64,000 nucleotides of DNA from Robertmurraya siralis (GCF_005502275.1 NZ_SWLZ01000018.1:1-64000), one strand, 5' to 3'; shown: positions 1 to 9,854, counted from the first letter of the stretch. Notes: a model not told the origin generated them from the letters alone. A program made the numbers and translations.

Positions 1-52
1 AAAATTCACGGCCATTAACTAAGGTAATAGAAAAATGAACACACAAAAATAG

Positions 53-90
53 AGAAAGGTGAATTTGAGTACCCTCAAATTCACCTTTCT
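53..90. terminator. Perfect hairpin, probable bidirectional terminator
   Basis: Two perfectly complementary 17-base arms (53-69 and 74-90) are separated by the loop TACC. The minus strand continues into a T-rich stretch, so it probably ends a gene lying to the left of the window and may act in both directions. Nothing else is supported in the first 290 bases. Confidence 0.7.
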
Positions 91-292
91 CATTATTTGA
101 AGCTAGTTATGTCCCAGCTCCGTTCCTTTTTTATAGTCTAGGGAAAATTCATTTTTATATGAAAAAACTGAATAAATTAAATCATTGCACTGAAAGCAAA
201 AAAGGAATAATATAATATTTTGGAACTCGAAATTTTGCGCTATATAGACGCTGTTTACAAATATAAAGGGAACAAGGAAAGGAGCGATTGGC

Positions 293-1495
293 ATGCCACG
301 AAGTCTTTGGCTTTTAGTTATTGGGATGGCGGTAAATGTTACAGGTTCTTCTTTTTTATGGCCTTTAAATGCGATTTATATTCATGAGCATCTTGGCAAG
401 ACCTTGTCCATCTCAGGAATAGTTTTGATGTTAAATGCAGGGGCCACTGTAATTGGGAACTTGTTTGGCGGTTTTCTTTTTGACAAAATTGGCGGATATA
501 AGTCTATTCTTTTAGGGATTACCATTACCGTTGTTTCATTTACAGGCTTGTCTTTTTGGCATAGCTTTTTGCCCTATGTCACCTTTCTCACGATAGCTGG
601 TTTTGGTTCAGGAATCATTTTTCCATCCATGTATGCAATGGCTGGCGCTGTTTGGAAAGAAGGGGGCAGAAGAGCCTTTAATGCCATATATGTCGCGCAA
701 AATCTCGGAGTGGCGATCGGTGCCTCATTGGGTGGAATTGTTGCTTCTTATTCATTCCAATTTATTTTCATTGCAAACACATTGATGTATGTTATCTTTT
801 TAGCTATTGCTTTAATGGGGTATCGTACGATTCAAACGACAACAAATTTGCAATCAGTGGCACGATTAGAACCAAAACCTGATAAAGATTATACAAAATT
901 ATATGCACTGCTGATTTTATGTATCGGCTATCTTCTCTGTTGGGTAGGCTATGTACAGTGGCAGGCGACAATCTCCACTTATACACAGCAATTAAATATA
1001 TCATTAAAGCAATACAGTTTTTTGTGGACAATTAACGGTGCGTTAATTGTGTTAGGGCAGCCATTTTTAAATAGAGCACTGAGAATAAAAGCAATTGAAA
1101 AAAATGTTAAGACGCAAATTGTTATCGGAATGTTGATCTTTATTATTTCTTTTTTAATTGCAGCAAAGGCGGAGGCATTTTTTGGCTTTTTAACCGCGAT
1201 GATTATTTTAACCGTGGGAGAAATGCTAGTTTGGCCAGCAGTGCCAACGATTGCTGATAAGCTTGCTCCGAAAGGAAGAGAAGGCTTTTATCAAGGGATT
1301 GTCAACAGTACAGCAACTGGCGGAAGAATGATTGGACCCATTCTCGGAGGTTTATTGGTTGATTTATATGGGATGTCGATGCTTTTTACCGTTTTGATTT
1401 TCTTATTTGTGATCGCCATCTTCACAACGATTTTCTATGATCGGAAATTGGCAATGAAAGCTGAGCAAAAGGTTGTTTCGGAAGTTAGTCATTAA
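293..1495 (+). CDS. MFS family transporter (YttB-like)
   Basis: A 400-residue major facilitator superfamily protein with about 12 hydrophobic segments. The conserved loop 2-3 motif A is visible as GGFLFDKIGG (residues 59-68), which supports a proton-coupled exporter in the cytoplasmic membrane. A second family-typical loop, GGRMIGPILGGLLVDLYG-like, lies in the C-terminal half. The ATG start follows AAAGGAG at a good distance. It is monocistronic: terminator upstream, repeat and T-box leader downstream. In B. subtilis an MFS exporter, yttB, sits near leuS, so orthology is plausible by position. The substrate cannot be read from sequence. Confidence 0.85.
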   Translation: MPRSLWLLVIGMAVNVTGSSFLWPLNAIYIHEHLGKTLSISGIVLMLNAGATVIGNLFGGFLFDKIGGYKSILLGITITVVSFTGLSFWHSFLPYVTFLTIAGFGSGIIFPSMYAMAGAVWKEGGRRAFNAIYVAQNLGVAIGASLGGIVASYSFQFIFIANTLMYVIFLAIALMGYRTIQTTTNLQSVARLEPKPDKDYTKLYALLILCIGYLLCWVGYVQWQATISTYTQQLNISLKQYSFLWTINGALIVLGQPFLNRALRIKAIEKNVKTQIVIGMLIFIISFLIAAKAEAFFGFLTAMIILTVGEMLVWPAVPTIADKLAPKGREGFYQGIVNSTATGGRMIGPILGGLLVDLYGMSMLFTVLIFLFVIAIFTTIFYDRKLAMKAEQKVVSEVSH

Positions 1496-1644
1496 ATCAC
1501 CATGTATAAATTTTGAAAAAAGATGGTAAAATCGAATATGAGATGGTACATTTTAAGAAGATGAACGTATACTAGTTATTACTTTTTCGCCATTTTAACA
1601 ACTTGCAACTCGTTCGGAAATTTTATACAATGTTTGTATCTATA

Positions 1645-1777
1645 AAGCTTTGTTGTATGTCGATTCGCTCATGGAATCAGAAAACCTTTCAGTTATCGTA
1701 AAAAGACGTGTCGAATCAAGTTTTCACATGAAATGGGCCCAAAATCGCTTTTATCAGTAATTTTTTTTAACAAAGCC
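1645..1777 (+). repeat. Dispersed palindromic intergenic repeat, copy 1
   Basis: It begins AAGCTTTGTTGTATGTCG and ends TTTAACAAAGCC, so the ends are near-inverted copies of each other. The interior shares CATGGAATCAGA...ACCTTTCA with the copy at 25270. It fills most of the gap between the MFS gene and the leuS leader. See the repeat-family finding. Confidence 0.55.
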
Positions 1778-1832
1778 ATTTATAAAAATAATGACTGGGA
1801 TAAGGAATAGTAATGATGTTCACCCGTATTTA

Positions 1833-2027
1833 GAGAGTTGACGGCAGGTGAAAGTCAACCGGGATCATCACGAACTCGCCTTTGAGTCGCAAGCGTGAAA
1901 ATAAGTAGCGTTTGCCGTTAACCGCGTTACGGATGGTTGAGCGAGTGACTTTGTCACTAATGTGGGTGGTACCGCGGGAGAGTTAATGATAATCCTCTCG
2001 TCCCTTTTCGGGATGAGGGGTTTTTTA
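1833..2027 (+). promoter_or_regulatory. T-box riboswitch leader of leuS
   Basis: The T-box core GGGTGGTACCGCGGG lies at 1964-1978, followed by an intrinsic terminator (arms from 1994 to 2020, then TTTTTT). Stem I closes between about 1838-1847 and 1911-1921. Its specifier region reads GAACTC, giving the leucine codon CTC at 1875-1877. In T-box control, uncharged tRNA-Leu binds the specifier and the T-box bulge and stabilises the antiterminator, so leuS is transcribed when leucine charging is low. Core motif, specifier and terminator are all seen directly. Confidence 0.95.
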
Positions 2028-2182
2028 TTATGTTCTCGCAACTGCTATTTGTTTTGATAGAGCCTTCTAACCCTTTCGTATGTATGCTGCTAGCTAATGA
2101 ATTATCATTGAAAAGAGTGCCCCAAAATATCGCAATAATCATCTACATATTCACACAATATTTTTATTAGGAGGAAAGAAAG

Positions 2183-4597
2183 ATGAGCTATAATCATCAG
2201 GAAATTGAAAAAAAGTGGCAAAGCTACTGGGAAAAAAATAAAACATATAAAACGAGTGAGAATAAAGGGAAAAGAAAATTTTATGCTCTTGATATGTTCC
2301 CATACCCATCAGGTGCAGGACTTCATGTAGGGCATCCTGAAGGCTATACAGCAACAGACATCCTTTCAAGAATGAAACGTGCGCAAGGCTATAACGTTCT
2401 TCATCCAATGGGATGGGATGCTTTTGGTCTTCCTGCTGAGCAATACGCGTTGGATACAGGAAATGATCCAGCAGAGTTCACAAAGCATAATGTCGAAACA
2501 TTTAAACGCCAAATCAAGGCACTAGGGTTTTCCTATGATTGGGATAGAGAAATTAACACGACAGATCCGAGCTACTATAAGTGGACGCAATGGATCTTTT
2601 TAAAGCTATATGAAAAAGGCTTGGCATATATTGATGAGGTAGCAGTTAACTGGTGTCCTGCACTTGGAACGGTACTTGCAAATGAAGAGGTTATCGATGG
2701 CAAAAGTGAGCGTGGAGGGCATCCGGTTGAGCGCCGTCCGATGAAGCAATGGATGTTAAAAATTACAGCTTATGCTGATCGTCTTCTTGAAGATTTAGAG
2801 GAATTGGATTGGCCGGAGAGCCTTAAAGAAATGCAGCGGAACTGGATTGGACGCTCAGAAGGTGCGGAAGTGACATTTGCCATTGATGGGCATGATGAAA
2901 CGTTTACTGTCTTTACGACACGCCCGGATACGCTGTTTGGCGCAAGCTATGCGGTATTGGCTCCTGAACACGCCCTTGTAGAAAAAATCACGACCTTTGA
3001 ACAAAAAGAGGCAGTAACCGCTTATTTAGAGCAGGTAAAAACAAAAAGCGACCTAGAACGTACCGATTTAGCAAAAGAGAAAACAGGTGTATTTACTGGT
3101 GCATATGCGATTAATCCAGTCAATAATGAAAAAATGCCTATTTGGATTGCTGACTATGTACTTGTCAGCTATGGTACCGGCGCAATAATGGCTGTTCCTG
3201 CACATGATGAAAGAGACTTTGAATTTGCGCAAAAATTTGCCTTGCCAATCCGCGAGGTTGTTGCTGGCGGGGATGTTTCGAAAGAAGCATATACAGGTGA
3301 TGGTGAGCATGTGAATTCTGGATTCTTGAACGGGATGGGCAAAGAAGAAGCCATTGCAAAAATGATTGCTTGGCTTGAAGAGAAAGGGATCGGAACAAAA
3401 AAAGTTACTTATCGTCTTCGCGATTGGTTGTTTAGCCGCCAACGCTACTGGGGTGAACCTATCCCAATTATTCATTGGGAAGATGGGACGATGACAGCAG
3501 TACCTGAGGAAGAACTTCCATTAATTCTTCCTGTTACAAAGGAGATTAAACCTTCTGGAACGGGAGAATCTCCGTTAGCGAACATTGAAGATTGGGTCAA
3601 TGTTGTCGATCCAGTAACAGGGAAGAAAGGCCGTAGAGAAACGAATACAATGCCGCAATGGGCAGGGAGCTGCTGGTATTTCTTGCGTTACATCGATCCA
3701 AATAATGATAAGGCATTAGCGGATAAAGAAAAATTAGCAGAATGGCTGCCAGTGGATATTTATATTGGAGGGGCAGAGCACGCGGTACTTCATTTGCTTT
3801 ATGCCCGCTTCTGGCACAAATTCCTTTATGATATCGGCGTTGTTACGACAAAAGAGCCATTCCAAAAGCTATTCAATCAAGGGATGATTCTTGGAGAAGG
3901 CAATGAAAAAATGAGTAAATCAAAAGGAAATGTTGTAAATCCAGATGATATTATTGCTAGTCATGGTGCAGATACACTGCGTATGTATGAGATGTTCATG
4001 GGACCACTTGATGCATCGATCGCCTGGTCAACAAATGGTTTAGATGGCTCTCGCCGCTTCTTAGATCGAATTTGGCGTCTGTTCGTTGAAGAGGACGGTA
4101 CGTTAAGTCCGAAGGTGAAGGATCGTGAAGATATTCAATTAGAAAAGGTATATCACCAAACGGTCAAAAAAGTAACAGAGGATTTTGAAGGCTTGCGTTT
4201 TAATACGGCGATTTCTCAGCTTATGGTATTCATTAATGAAGCATATAAAGTGGAAGTATTGCCAATTCGCTATGTGGAAGGTTTTGTGAAGATGTTAGCA
4301 CCTATAGCTCCGCATATAGCAGAAGAGCTGTGGGAAAAGCTAGGACACGATGGAACGATTACGTATGAGGCATGGCCGGCATATGATGAAGCGAAGCTTG
4401 TAGATGATGAGGTTGAGATTGTCGTGCAAATTAACGGCAAGGTCAAGGCGAAGCTAATGGTACCGGCTGATGCAAATAGAGAGGTGCTTGAAGAAATTGC
4501 TATGAGAGATGTAAAGGTAAAGGAACAAATTGACGGCAAAACTGTACGGAAAGTCATTGCTGTTCCAGGTAAGCTAGTGAACATTGTTGCTAACTAA
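2183..4597 (+). CDS. leuS: Leucine--tRNA ligase
   Basis: A class I aminoacyl-tRNA synthetase that charges tRNA-Leu with leucine in the cytosol. The 804-residue length matches bacterial LeuRS. The ATP-binding HIGH-type signature is HVGH (48-51), and KMSKS is at 576-580. The CP1 editing domain carries the usual threonine-rich TTRPDTLFG motif. The C-terminal anticodon-binding and tRNA-interacting domain is complete. The start follows AGGAGG about 8 bases upstream. Expression is governed by the T-box leader immediately upstream, and an intrinsic terminator follows at 4627, so it is a single-gene unit. Confidence 0.98.
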   Translation: MSYNHQEIEKKWQSYWEKNKTYKTSENKGKRKFYALDMFPYPSGAGLHVGHPEGYTATDILSRMKRAQGYNVLHPMGWDAFGLPAEQYALDTGNDPAEFTKHNVETFKRQIKALGFSYDWDREINTTDPSYYKWTQWIFLKLYEKGLAYIDEVAVNWCPALGTVLANEEVIDGKSERGGHPVERRPMKQWMLKITAYADRLLEDLEELDWPESLKEMQRNWIGRSEGAEVTFAIDGHDETFTVFTTRPDTLFGASYAVLAPEHALVEKITTFEQKEAVTAYLEQVKTKSDLERTDLAKEKTGVFTGAYAINPVNNEKMPIWIADYVLVSYGTGAIMAVPAHDERDFEFAQKFALPIREVVAGGDVSKEAYTGDGEHVNSGFLNGMGKEEAIAKMIAWLEEKGIGTKKVTYRLRDWLFSRQRYWGEPIPIIHWEDGTMTAVPEEELPLILPVTKEIKPSGTGESPLANIEDWVNVVDPVTGKKGRRETNTMPQWAGSCWYFLRYIDPNNDKALADKEKLAEWLPVDIYIGGAEHAVLHLLYARFWHKFLYDIGVVTTKEPFQKLFNQGMILGEGNEKMSKSKGNVVNPDDIIASHGADTLRMYEMFMGPLDASIAWSTNGLDGSRRFLDRIWRLFVEEDGTLSPKVKDREDIQLEKVYHQTVKKVTEDFEGLRFNTAISQLMVFINEAYKVEVLPIRYVEGFVKMLAPIAPHIAEELWEKLGHDGTITYEAWPAYDEAKLVDDEVEIVVQINGKVKAKLMVPADANREVLEEIAMRDVKVKEQIDGKTVRKVIAVPGKLVNIVAN

Positions 4598-4626
4598 ATA
4601 AAAGGATTGAATGAATTTTTGATATG

Positions 4627-4684
4627 CTCCCCATTAAGTGGCCAGATTAATATGTAATCTGCTATTTAATGGGGAGTTTTTTAT
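4627..4684 (+). terminator. leuS terminator
   Basis: Stem CTCCCCATTA / TAATGGGGAG (4627-4636 with 4667-4676), with a 30-base loop that can fold further, followed by TTTTTTAT. Confidence 0.8.
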
Positions 4685-4969
4685 ATAAAAAATTAAGTGT
4701 GATTGGGCCGGAACAAACCCAAAGCCTAACAAACTTCAGCTCCCAGTTAAACTCGGTATTTGGATTTTTACAACGAACGATAAGTCAACCGGAGTTGCCA
4801 GCACCGTAGGCTTCTTATATTGAAAAAACGGACCCTTTTATGTTTGTGCAGCGATGAGCACTAAGGAATATTTCTGGAATAGCACGCAGGAACTATCTGC
4901 TTTCTGATTGTTCCGAAGGCGTCCTGCGCTTGTGTTTTGCAAATTTTAGCTTATGGAAAAAGAACAATT

Positions 4970-4983
4970 ATGACAAATGTCAT
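4970..4983. promoter_or_regulatory. Candidate operator upstream of the ABC/two-component operon
   Basis: ATGACA-AA-TGTCAT is a perfect 6-base dyad about 80 bases before the first gene. A TGATGACAC half-site lies just downstream. A -10-like TATACT sits near 5033 without a good -35 box, as expected for an activated promoter. The likely binder is the NarL-type regulator encoded by the operon itself; this is inference. The rest of 4685-4969 shows nothing I can support. Confidence 0.4.
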
Positions 4984-5064
4984 CACATATTGATGACACA
5001 ATCCACTAATCTCAACATTTGTTCCGACGTTATACTGAATATAGAAACGATGGAGGTGGATGAG

Positions 5065-5964
5065 GTGGAAGAAGTGGTTTCAATCGAAAAAGCAACAAAG
5101 AAATTTAAAGATAAAACAGCTGTCGATGAACTCTCCTGCTCGATTCAGAGAGGTGAGGTAGTCGCTATTTTAGGTCCCAATGGTGCTGGGAAATCGACGA
5201 CCATCCTGATGATGTTAGGATTATTAGAGCCAACAGAGGGGAAAGTTGAAATTTTTCGAATGGACCCAAAGGAAAAGGCCGTGCGTGAAAAGATTGGGGC
5301 CATGCTTCAGGAAGTAAGCGTAATTGATACCTTAACAGTGAAAGAAATAATTCAATTATTTAGGAGCTACTATGCAACACCGATGGATTTTGAGGAGCTT
5401 GTGGCATTAACAGGCCTGAAGAAAGAAGAGATGAAAAAAAGGGCTGATAAGCTTTCAGGTGGGCAAAAAAGAAGGCTGGGGTTTGCACTAGCACTCGCCG
5501 GTGATCCGGATCTATTATTTTTTGATGAGCCAACAGTTGGAATGGATATTACAGCCCGAAAACGATTTTGGGATACTGTTAAAGCATTAAAAGAAAAGGG
5601 AAAAACGATTATCTTCACGACTCATTATTTGCAGGAGGCAGATGATGTTGCAGAGAGAATTCTCCTTTTCCATAAGGGCGAGGTTGTCGCAGATGGAACT
5701 CCACATGCGATAAAAAACAGGCTTACAAAACAGTCTGTTTCCTTTATTGAAAATAGTGAAGTGCCGTTGGATGAAATTAGAAGCTTAGCGATCGTCTCTG
5801 ATGTTTATGTAAAGAATAATCGCGTCATTGTTGTAACCGAGCAAACGGATGACGTACTTGCTTACTTATTTGAAAAAAGGCTTGGAGTCAAAGGGATTGA
5901 GATTGAAAAGGGAAGACTGGATGAAGCGTTTGAGCAACTAACGAAAAATAAGGAGGCCATATAA
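5065..5964 (+). CDS. ABC transporter ATP-binding protein (YvfR-like)
   Basis: A 299-residue ATPase subunit of an ABC-2 exporter. Walker A GPNGAGKS is at 37-44, signature LSGGQ at 130-134, Walker B LLFFDEP at 150-156 and the switch histidine at 187. The C-terminal tail of about 80 residues is typical of drug- or bacteriocin-type ABC-2 ATPases. I chose GTG at 5065 because GGAGG lies 8 bases upstream; in-frame starts further upstream lack a ribosome site. The partner permease begins on the very next base after the stop. The order ATPase, permease, sensor kinase, regulator matches B. subtilis yvfRSTU. The transported compound is unknown. Confidence 0.9.
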   Translation: MEEVVSIEKATKKFKDKTAVDELSCSIQRGEVVAILGPNGAGKSTTILMMLGLLEPTEGKVEIFRMDPKEKAVREKIGAMLQEVSVIDTLTVKEIIQLFRSYYATPMDFEELVALTGLKKEEMKKRADKLSGGQKRRLGFALALAGDPDLLFFDEPTVGMDITARKRFWDTVKALKEKGKTIIFTTHYLQEADDVAERILLFHKGEVVADGTPHAIKNRLTKQSVSFIENSEVPLDEIRSLAIVSDVYVKNNRVIVVTEQTDDVLAYLFEKRLGVKGIEIEKGRLDEAFEQLTKNKEAI

Positions 5965-6705
5965 ATGAAAGGGTTATTGATGCAGTGTAGAATGGAAATA
6001 ATCAAGATTTTGCGAAACCCCTATTATGTTTTTTGGTCTCTGCTTATGCCAATTGTCTTTTATGTGATTTTTACAAGAATTTTTAATAATGCTTTCGACA
6101 ATGATCAGGAATGGCAAGCCCATTATTTGATGTCTATGACGACCTTTAGTGTAATGGGTTCTGCTATTATGACGCTCGGGATTCGACTTGTCGAGGAGAG
6201 AACGCAAGGCTGGTCACTGTTCATGAGAATTACACCGATATCAACTAGCGCTTACTTTTTCGCAAAAATGGTTGGCCAAACGGTCATTCATATTCTCTCG
6301 ATCATCGTTATTTTTACGGCAGGAGGCTTTATAAATCGTGTTACTTTATCACCTCTAGAATGGTTGCTCAGTGGGCTATGGATTTTGCTCGCATCTGCTC
6401 CTTTTTTAGCTCTCGGCGTACTATTTGGGACTATGAAACGGGTCGACACGGTTTCAGGTGTCAGCAATCTCGTTTATCTATTATTAGCTCTATCCGGAGG
6501 GATGTGGATGCCGTTGGAAATTATGCCAACGATCGTTCAAAAAATTGCCCAGTGGCTCCCTTCCTATAATTTCGGAAATGGAGCATGGCAAATTGTCCGT
6601 GGAAATGGGCCAGACGTTTCGAATGTTCTTGTTTTAATCGGATATCTCATCATTTTCATGGTATTATCAAGCTATATCAGGAGAAAACAAGAAGCGGCGG
6701 TGTAA
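5965..6705 (+). CDS. ABC-2 type transporter permease (YvfS-like)
   Basis: A 246-residue integral membrane protein with six predicted membrane segments, the usual ABC-2 permease size. It starts ATG directly after the ATPase stop codon, with its ribosome site AAGGAGG inside the end of that gene, so the two are translationally linked and should form one exporter. The stretch LLLALSGGMWMPLEIMP is the conserved segment before the last helices in this family. It is followed 6 bases later by the sensor kinase. Confidence 0.9.
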   Translation: MKGLLMQCRMEIIKILRNPYYVFWSLLMPIVFYVIFTRIFNNAFDNDQEWQAHYLMSMTTFSVMGSAIMTLGIRLVEERTQGWSLFMRITPISTSAYFFAKMVGQTVIHILSIIVIFTAGGFINRVTLSPLEWLLSGLWILLASAPFLALGVLFGTMKRVDTVSGVSNLVYLLLALSGGMWMPLEIMPTIVQKIAQWLPSYNFGNGAWQIVRGNGPDVSNVLVLIGYLIIFMVLSSYIRRKQEAAV

Positions 6706-6711
6706 GATTTT

Positions 6712-7851
6712 ATGAGTGAGAAAAAAAGATTTGCGCTCTTTCCTAGACAGTATGGTCTGTTCCCATATATTTTTTTAGTGTATTTATTAATGCCAGGCTA
6801 TTATGTGAGTCAGGAGAGCAGCTTTAAACAAATATTTGGATACTTATTGCTATTTCTTTTTCTTTTCACGTACCGACAGCTTTATGTGTCAAGTGAAGCC
6901 AAAAACATGTTTAGTTTTTGGCTCTTCATGCAAATTGGGATTATTTTGATTCTTTCTCTTTTTTATAATGTAAATAATGTATTTCTTGGCTTTTTTTCTG
7001 CTCATTTTATTGGCTGGTATCAACAGAAAAAAATATTTTTTTATATGTTGATGTTTCTTGCAGGTGCGATTATTTTGCCATTGCTCATTCATATGGCAGC
7101 GCATGACTTTGAGAGGAGCATTTTTTATTTTACCCCTTTTATTATTATTATGCTTGTGGCGCCATTTGGAATACGCTCCATGGTCAGCAGGATGGAGCTT
7201 GAAAGAAAATTGGATGAAGCAAACGAACAAATTAAAGAACTTGTAAAGCGAGAGGAAAGAATGAGAATTGCCCGTGATCTTCATGATACCCTCGGTCATA
7301 CATTATCGTTGTTGGCGCTAAAAAGCCAGCTTGTAGGTAAGCTGGCAGTTAAGGACCCGGAAAGAGCGCATAAAGAGGCGCAGGAGATGGAAAGAACGGC
7401 TAGATCTGCATTATCTCAGGTCCGCGAACTTGTATCAGATATGAGAACCATTACGGTGGCGGAAGAAATTATAGAAGTCCAAGCATTGCTCCAAACAGCA
7501 GGAATTGCCTTACATTTAAATGGTGATTCGGATGTAAGCGATATCCCATACTTGACTCAAAATATTTTAAGCTTGTGCTTAAAAGAAGCAGTTACTAATG
7601 TGGTTAAACATAGTGAAGCAAAAAATTGTTATGTTTCCATCTGCTCTCTTGAAGGAGAGGTCGTGATCGCAATCGAAGATGATGGTGTGGGGATTTCGGA
7701 TCCTACTAGGTTGGGGAATGGCTTAAAAGGAATGGAAGAACGGTTAGAGCTTATTGATGGAGCCCTGCAATTAACATCTAAACAAGGAACAAGACTGGAA
7801 ATAACAGTCCCGATTATTATCAAGGAAAGGGAGGCTGAAGATGTATCATGA
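6712..7851 (+). CDS. Two-component sensor histidine kinase, HisKA_3 type (YvfT-like)
   Basis: A 379-residue kinase. Five or six hydrophobic segments fill residues 15-155 with almost no extracellular domain, as in intramembrane-sensing kinases. A short coiled coil leads to the phosphoacceptor motif RDLHDTLGH with H191. The ATPase domain is compact, with DDGVGI (N/G1 region) and GNGLKGMEER near its end. It overlaps the response regulator by 4 bases (ATGA). Such kinases usually control the adjacent ABC exporter in response to its substrate or to membrane stress; that role is inferred from context. Confidence 0.92.
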   Translation: MSEKKRFALFPRQYGLFPYIFLVYLLMPGYYVSQESSFKQIFGYLLLFLFLFTYRQLYVSSEAKNMFSFWLFMQIGIILILSLFYNVNNVFLGFFSAHFIGWYQQKKIFFYMLMFLAGAIILPLLIHMAAHDFERSIFYFTPFIIIMLVAPFGIRSMVSRMELERKLDEANEQIKELVKREERMRIARDLHDTLGHTLSLLALKSQLVGKLAVKDPERAHKEAQEMERTARSALSQVRELVSDMRTITVAEEIIEVQALLQTAGIALHLNGDSDVSDIPYLTQNILSLCLKEAVTNVVKHSEAKNCYVSICSLEGEVVIAIEDDGVGISDPTRLGNGLKGMEERLELIDGALQLTSKQGTRLEITVPIIIKEREAEDVS

Positions 7852-8450
7852 TTCGCATTATTATAGCTGAAGATCAGCGGATGTTAAGAGGTGCATTAGG
7901 CTCTCTTTTAAATATGGAAGATGATATCGAAGTGATAGAAGAAGTGGGAAATGGGGAGGAAGCTTATAACACTGTTATCAATCTGGAACCAGATGTCTGT
8001 CTTCTCGATATAGAAATGCCGATTAAATCCGGATTAGAGGTGGCTGAGGATTTGATGAGAATAGGTTCTCCTAGTAAAATCATTATCCTCACGACCTTTG
8101 CCCGGCCAGGCTATTTTAAAAGAGCCGTAAATGCAGGAGTTCATGGCTATGTATTAAAGGATGGCTCCAGTGATGAATTGGCGGAAGCGATTCGAAATGT
8201 GATGAAGGGAAAAAGAGAATATGCGCCAGAGTTGGTATTCGGAAGCTTACAGGGAGATAATCCACTAACAGAAAGAGAAAAAGAAGTATTAAGATTAGTG
8301 GCAGAGGGAAAGACGGCAAAGGAAATATCGCAGGAGCTGTACTTGTCTTCTGGCACCGTAAGAAACTATATTTCTGAAGCAATTAATAAGTTAAACGTTA
8401 AAAATAGAATTGAGGCCATTGCTGTGGCTAAAGAAAAAGGGTGGATGTAA
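7848..8450 (+). CDS. NarL/LuxR-family response regulator (YvfU-like)
   Basis: A 200-residue regulator. The receiver domain carries acidic residues E8 and D9 and phosphoacceptor D54 (CLLDIEMP), with the conserved K after a TTFARPGYF segment. The C-terminal LuxR-type helix-turn-helix spans about 138-200 (LTEREKEVLRLVAEGKT...). It overlaps the kinase stop by ATGA. It is the probable activator of its own operon through a dyad such as that at 4970-4983. No convincing terminator follows; the hairpin around 8480-8520 is weak. Confidence 0.93.
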   Translation: MIRIIIAEDQRMLRGALGSLLNMEDDIEVIEEVGNGEEAYNTVINLEPDVCLLDIEMPIKSGLEVAEDLMRIGSPSKIIILTTFARPGYFKRAVNAGVHGYVLKDGSSDELAEAIRNVMKGKREYAPELVFGSLQGDNPLTEREKEVLRLVAEGKTAKEISQELYLSSGTVRNYISEAINKLNVKNRIEAIAVAKEKGWM

Positions 8451-8671
8451 AAATCCGATAAAGGAAGAAAAATTGAAAAACTCCTCCTGAAACTTTACAG
8501 GAAAATTGAAAGGGAGTGTTATTCGACTTGGTATTTATTGACCGGTTCGAAGAGCTTTAGGCATTGCTTCCGGCCAATCAGTCTCCGGCAGGAGCGGCTG
8601 CTCAGAGGATGCTCACCGCCTTCCCTCAGAAAAGCAAGTGCCTGCGCAAAATTTAGAACTACCATTTTCAG

Positions 8672-9076
8672 TTAGTTCTCATTTGCTTTCATTAGCTCTT
8701 GGATTTTTTGTGTAGCTTCTGAAGAAAGCGTATAAAGAGATTCAGTGTTATCTATTTCAGAAATTGCACTTGTTTCTTCCTTATTTCCTACCCATAGATG
8801 ATATTTATCCTCTCGATTGTCCTTATAAATAGCAGATACGATATAATCTGGAGCAGTCATATTAATGATTCCCTCCATTTTCTTGTTACTGTTCAAAAAT
8901 GCTTGGAGTTTATATACATCTGGCTTGTTCACGGTGACTTCGTGGCTTTTATCTGAAAAAGAAGTTAAAATAATTTTATCAATTTCTTTATTTTCATTTT
9001 GAGTAGATGAACTTGCACAACCATTTAATACCGGAAATATTAAAAGCATAGCGAAAAGGATTTCCCATTTCCTCAT
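8672..9076 (-). CDS. Small secreted lipoprotein, function unknown
   Basis: A 134-residue protein with a signal peptide and lipobox LNGC, so Cys20 would be lipidated. The start at 9076 is fixed by AGGAGG 9 bases upstream; an in-frame start 13 codons earlier has no ribosome site. The mature part is a single small globular domain containing DKSHEVTVNKPDVYKLQAFL, reminiscent of YhfM-like lipoproteins, but I do not claim the family. It stands alone. The 220 bases before it (8451-8671) contain a GC-rich stretch with no gene. Confidence 0.75.
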   Translation of the reverse strand: MRKWEILFAMLLIFPVLNGCASSSTQNENKEIDKIILTSFSDKSHEVTVNKPDVYKLQAFLNSNKKMEGIINMTAPDYIVSAIYKDNREDKYHLWVGNKEETSAISEIDNTESLYTLSSEATQKIQELMKANEN

Positions 9077-9494
9077 TTGTGAAAAACCTCCTGTAAAACG
9101 ATTTAATATATACAACGAGTTTAAAACTTATAAAGTTACAGTGATAAATAGTTTATCCACTTAAAAGTAAAGGAAATAAAGATAAACTTATTTATAAACA
9201 GATAATAAGGAATGTAGTTCCGTTGTTTCATATCCAAATATGCTGTTGGTTGGGAGAGTAATTATAGCTACGAAAGATTTTAAATCTGAAAAGTAATATT
9301 TTGAAGCAAAGCTTAAATAATATATGCTGGTCTCTTTTCGAAAAAAATCTCCTGCTTTATTGAAACAGTGAATGAACATCACTTATAACAAGCGTAAAAA
9401 ACCTATAGCATGACAACTGGAGCCTTTTTCATTTATAGTATTATAATAAAATGTTTTTACTGTTTAAATAGTGATAAATGTGAGGTGTTGTGTG
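9077..9494. other. Gene-free interval
   Basis: This AT-rich stretch between a leftward lipoprotein and rightward ytwF should hold both promoters. Apart from weak -10-like boxes near 9440-9450 I see no repeat, RNA or credible gene. A 64-codon frame at 9188-9382 has no ribosome site. Confidence 0.5.
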
Positions 9495-9803
9495 ATGGAA
9501 GCGATTAAGACCATAACAACGGAAGAATTAGAGCAGAAAATTGAAAATGGTGAAGAATTACTTCTTATTGATGTGAGAGAAGATGAGGAAGTCGCACAAG
9601 GGATGATTCAAGGAGCGAAACATATTCCAATGGGACAGATCCCCAATCATTTAGATGAGCTTGATAAGGACAAGGAATATATTTTTATTTGCCGTTCGGG
9701 TAGAAGAAGTGAAAATGTGTGTTATTATTTACAGGATCAAGGCTATAAAGTGCGGAATATGGTCGGCGGAATGCTGGAATGGAACGGTGAAGTAATCGTC
9801 TAA
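9495..9803 (+). CDS. ytwF: Rhodanese-like domain protein YtwF
   Basis: A 102-residue single-domain rhodanese. The active-site loop is CRSGRRS, with catalytic Cys66, and the N-terminal LLIDVRE motif is typical. It is probably a cytosolic persulfide or sulfur carrier; the acceptor is unknown. ATG at 9495 follows GAGGTG, and an earlier in-frame start has no ribosome site. B. subtilis ytwF also lies beside leuS and ytfP, which supports the name. Confidence 0.88.
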   Translation: MEAIKTITTEELEQKIENGEELLLIDVREDEEVAQGMIQGAKHIPMGQIPNHLDELDKDKEYIFICRSGRRSENVCYYLQDQGYKVRNMVGGMLEWNGEVIV

Positions 9804-9816
9804 TCGTTATAAAATC

Positions 9817-9854
9817 CTCCCAATTTGTCAATAATGGATAAAAAAGATTGGGAG
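9817..9854 (+). promoter_or_regulatory. Hairpin covering the cse60 ribosome binding site
   Basis: CTCCCAAT (9817-9824) pairs perfectly with ATTGGGAG (9847-9854). The second arm contains the GGGAG ribosome site of the next gene, 9 bases before its GTG. The pairing could limit translation unless the upstream arm is occupied. There is no U-run, so it is not a terminator. Confidence 0.4.

Noticed and set aside
3068-3475. A long minus-strand frame inside leuS
   Set aside because: Antisense shadow of a highly conserved synthetase; no ribosome site.
4930-5064. An N-terminal extension of the ABC ATPase
   Set aside because: The extension crosses the promoter and operator region, has no family similarity, and GTG at 5065 has a clear ribosome site.
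6889-7299. A 136-codon minus-strand frame inside the sensor kinase gene
   Set aside because: Antisense shadow; biased Lys/Asn/His composition and no start signals.
9188-9382. A 64-codon minus-strand frame
   Set aside because: No ribosome site, low-complexity hydrophobic and aromatic residues typical of AT-rich non-coding DNA.
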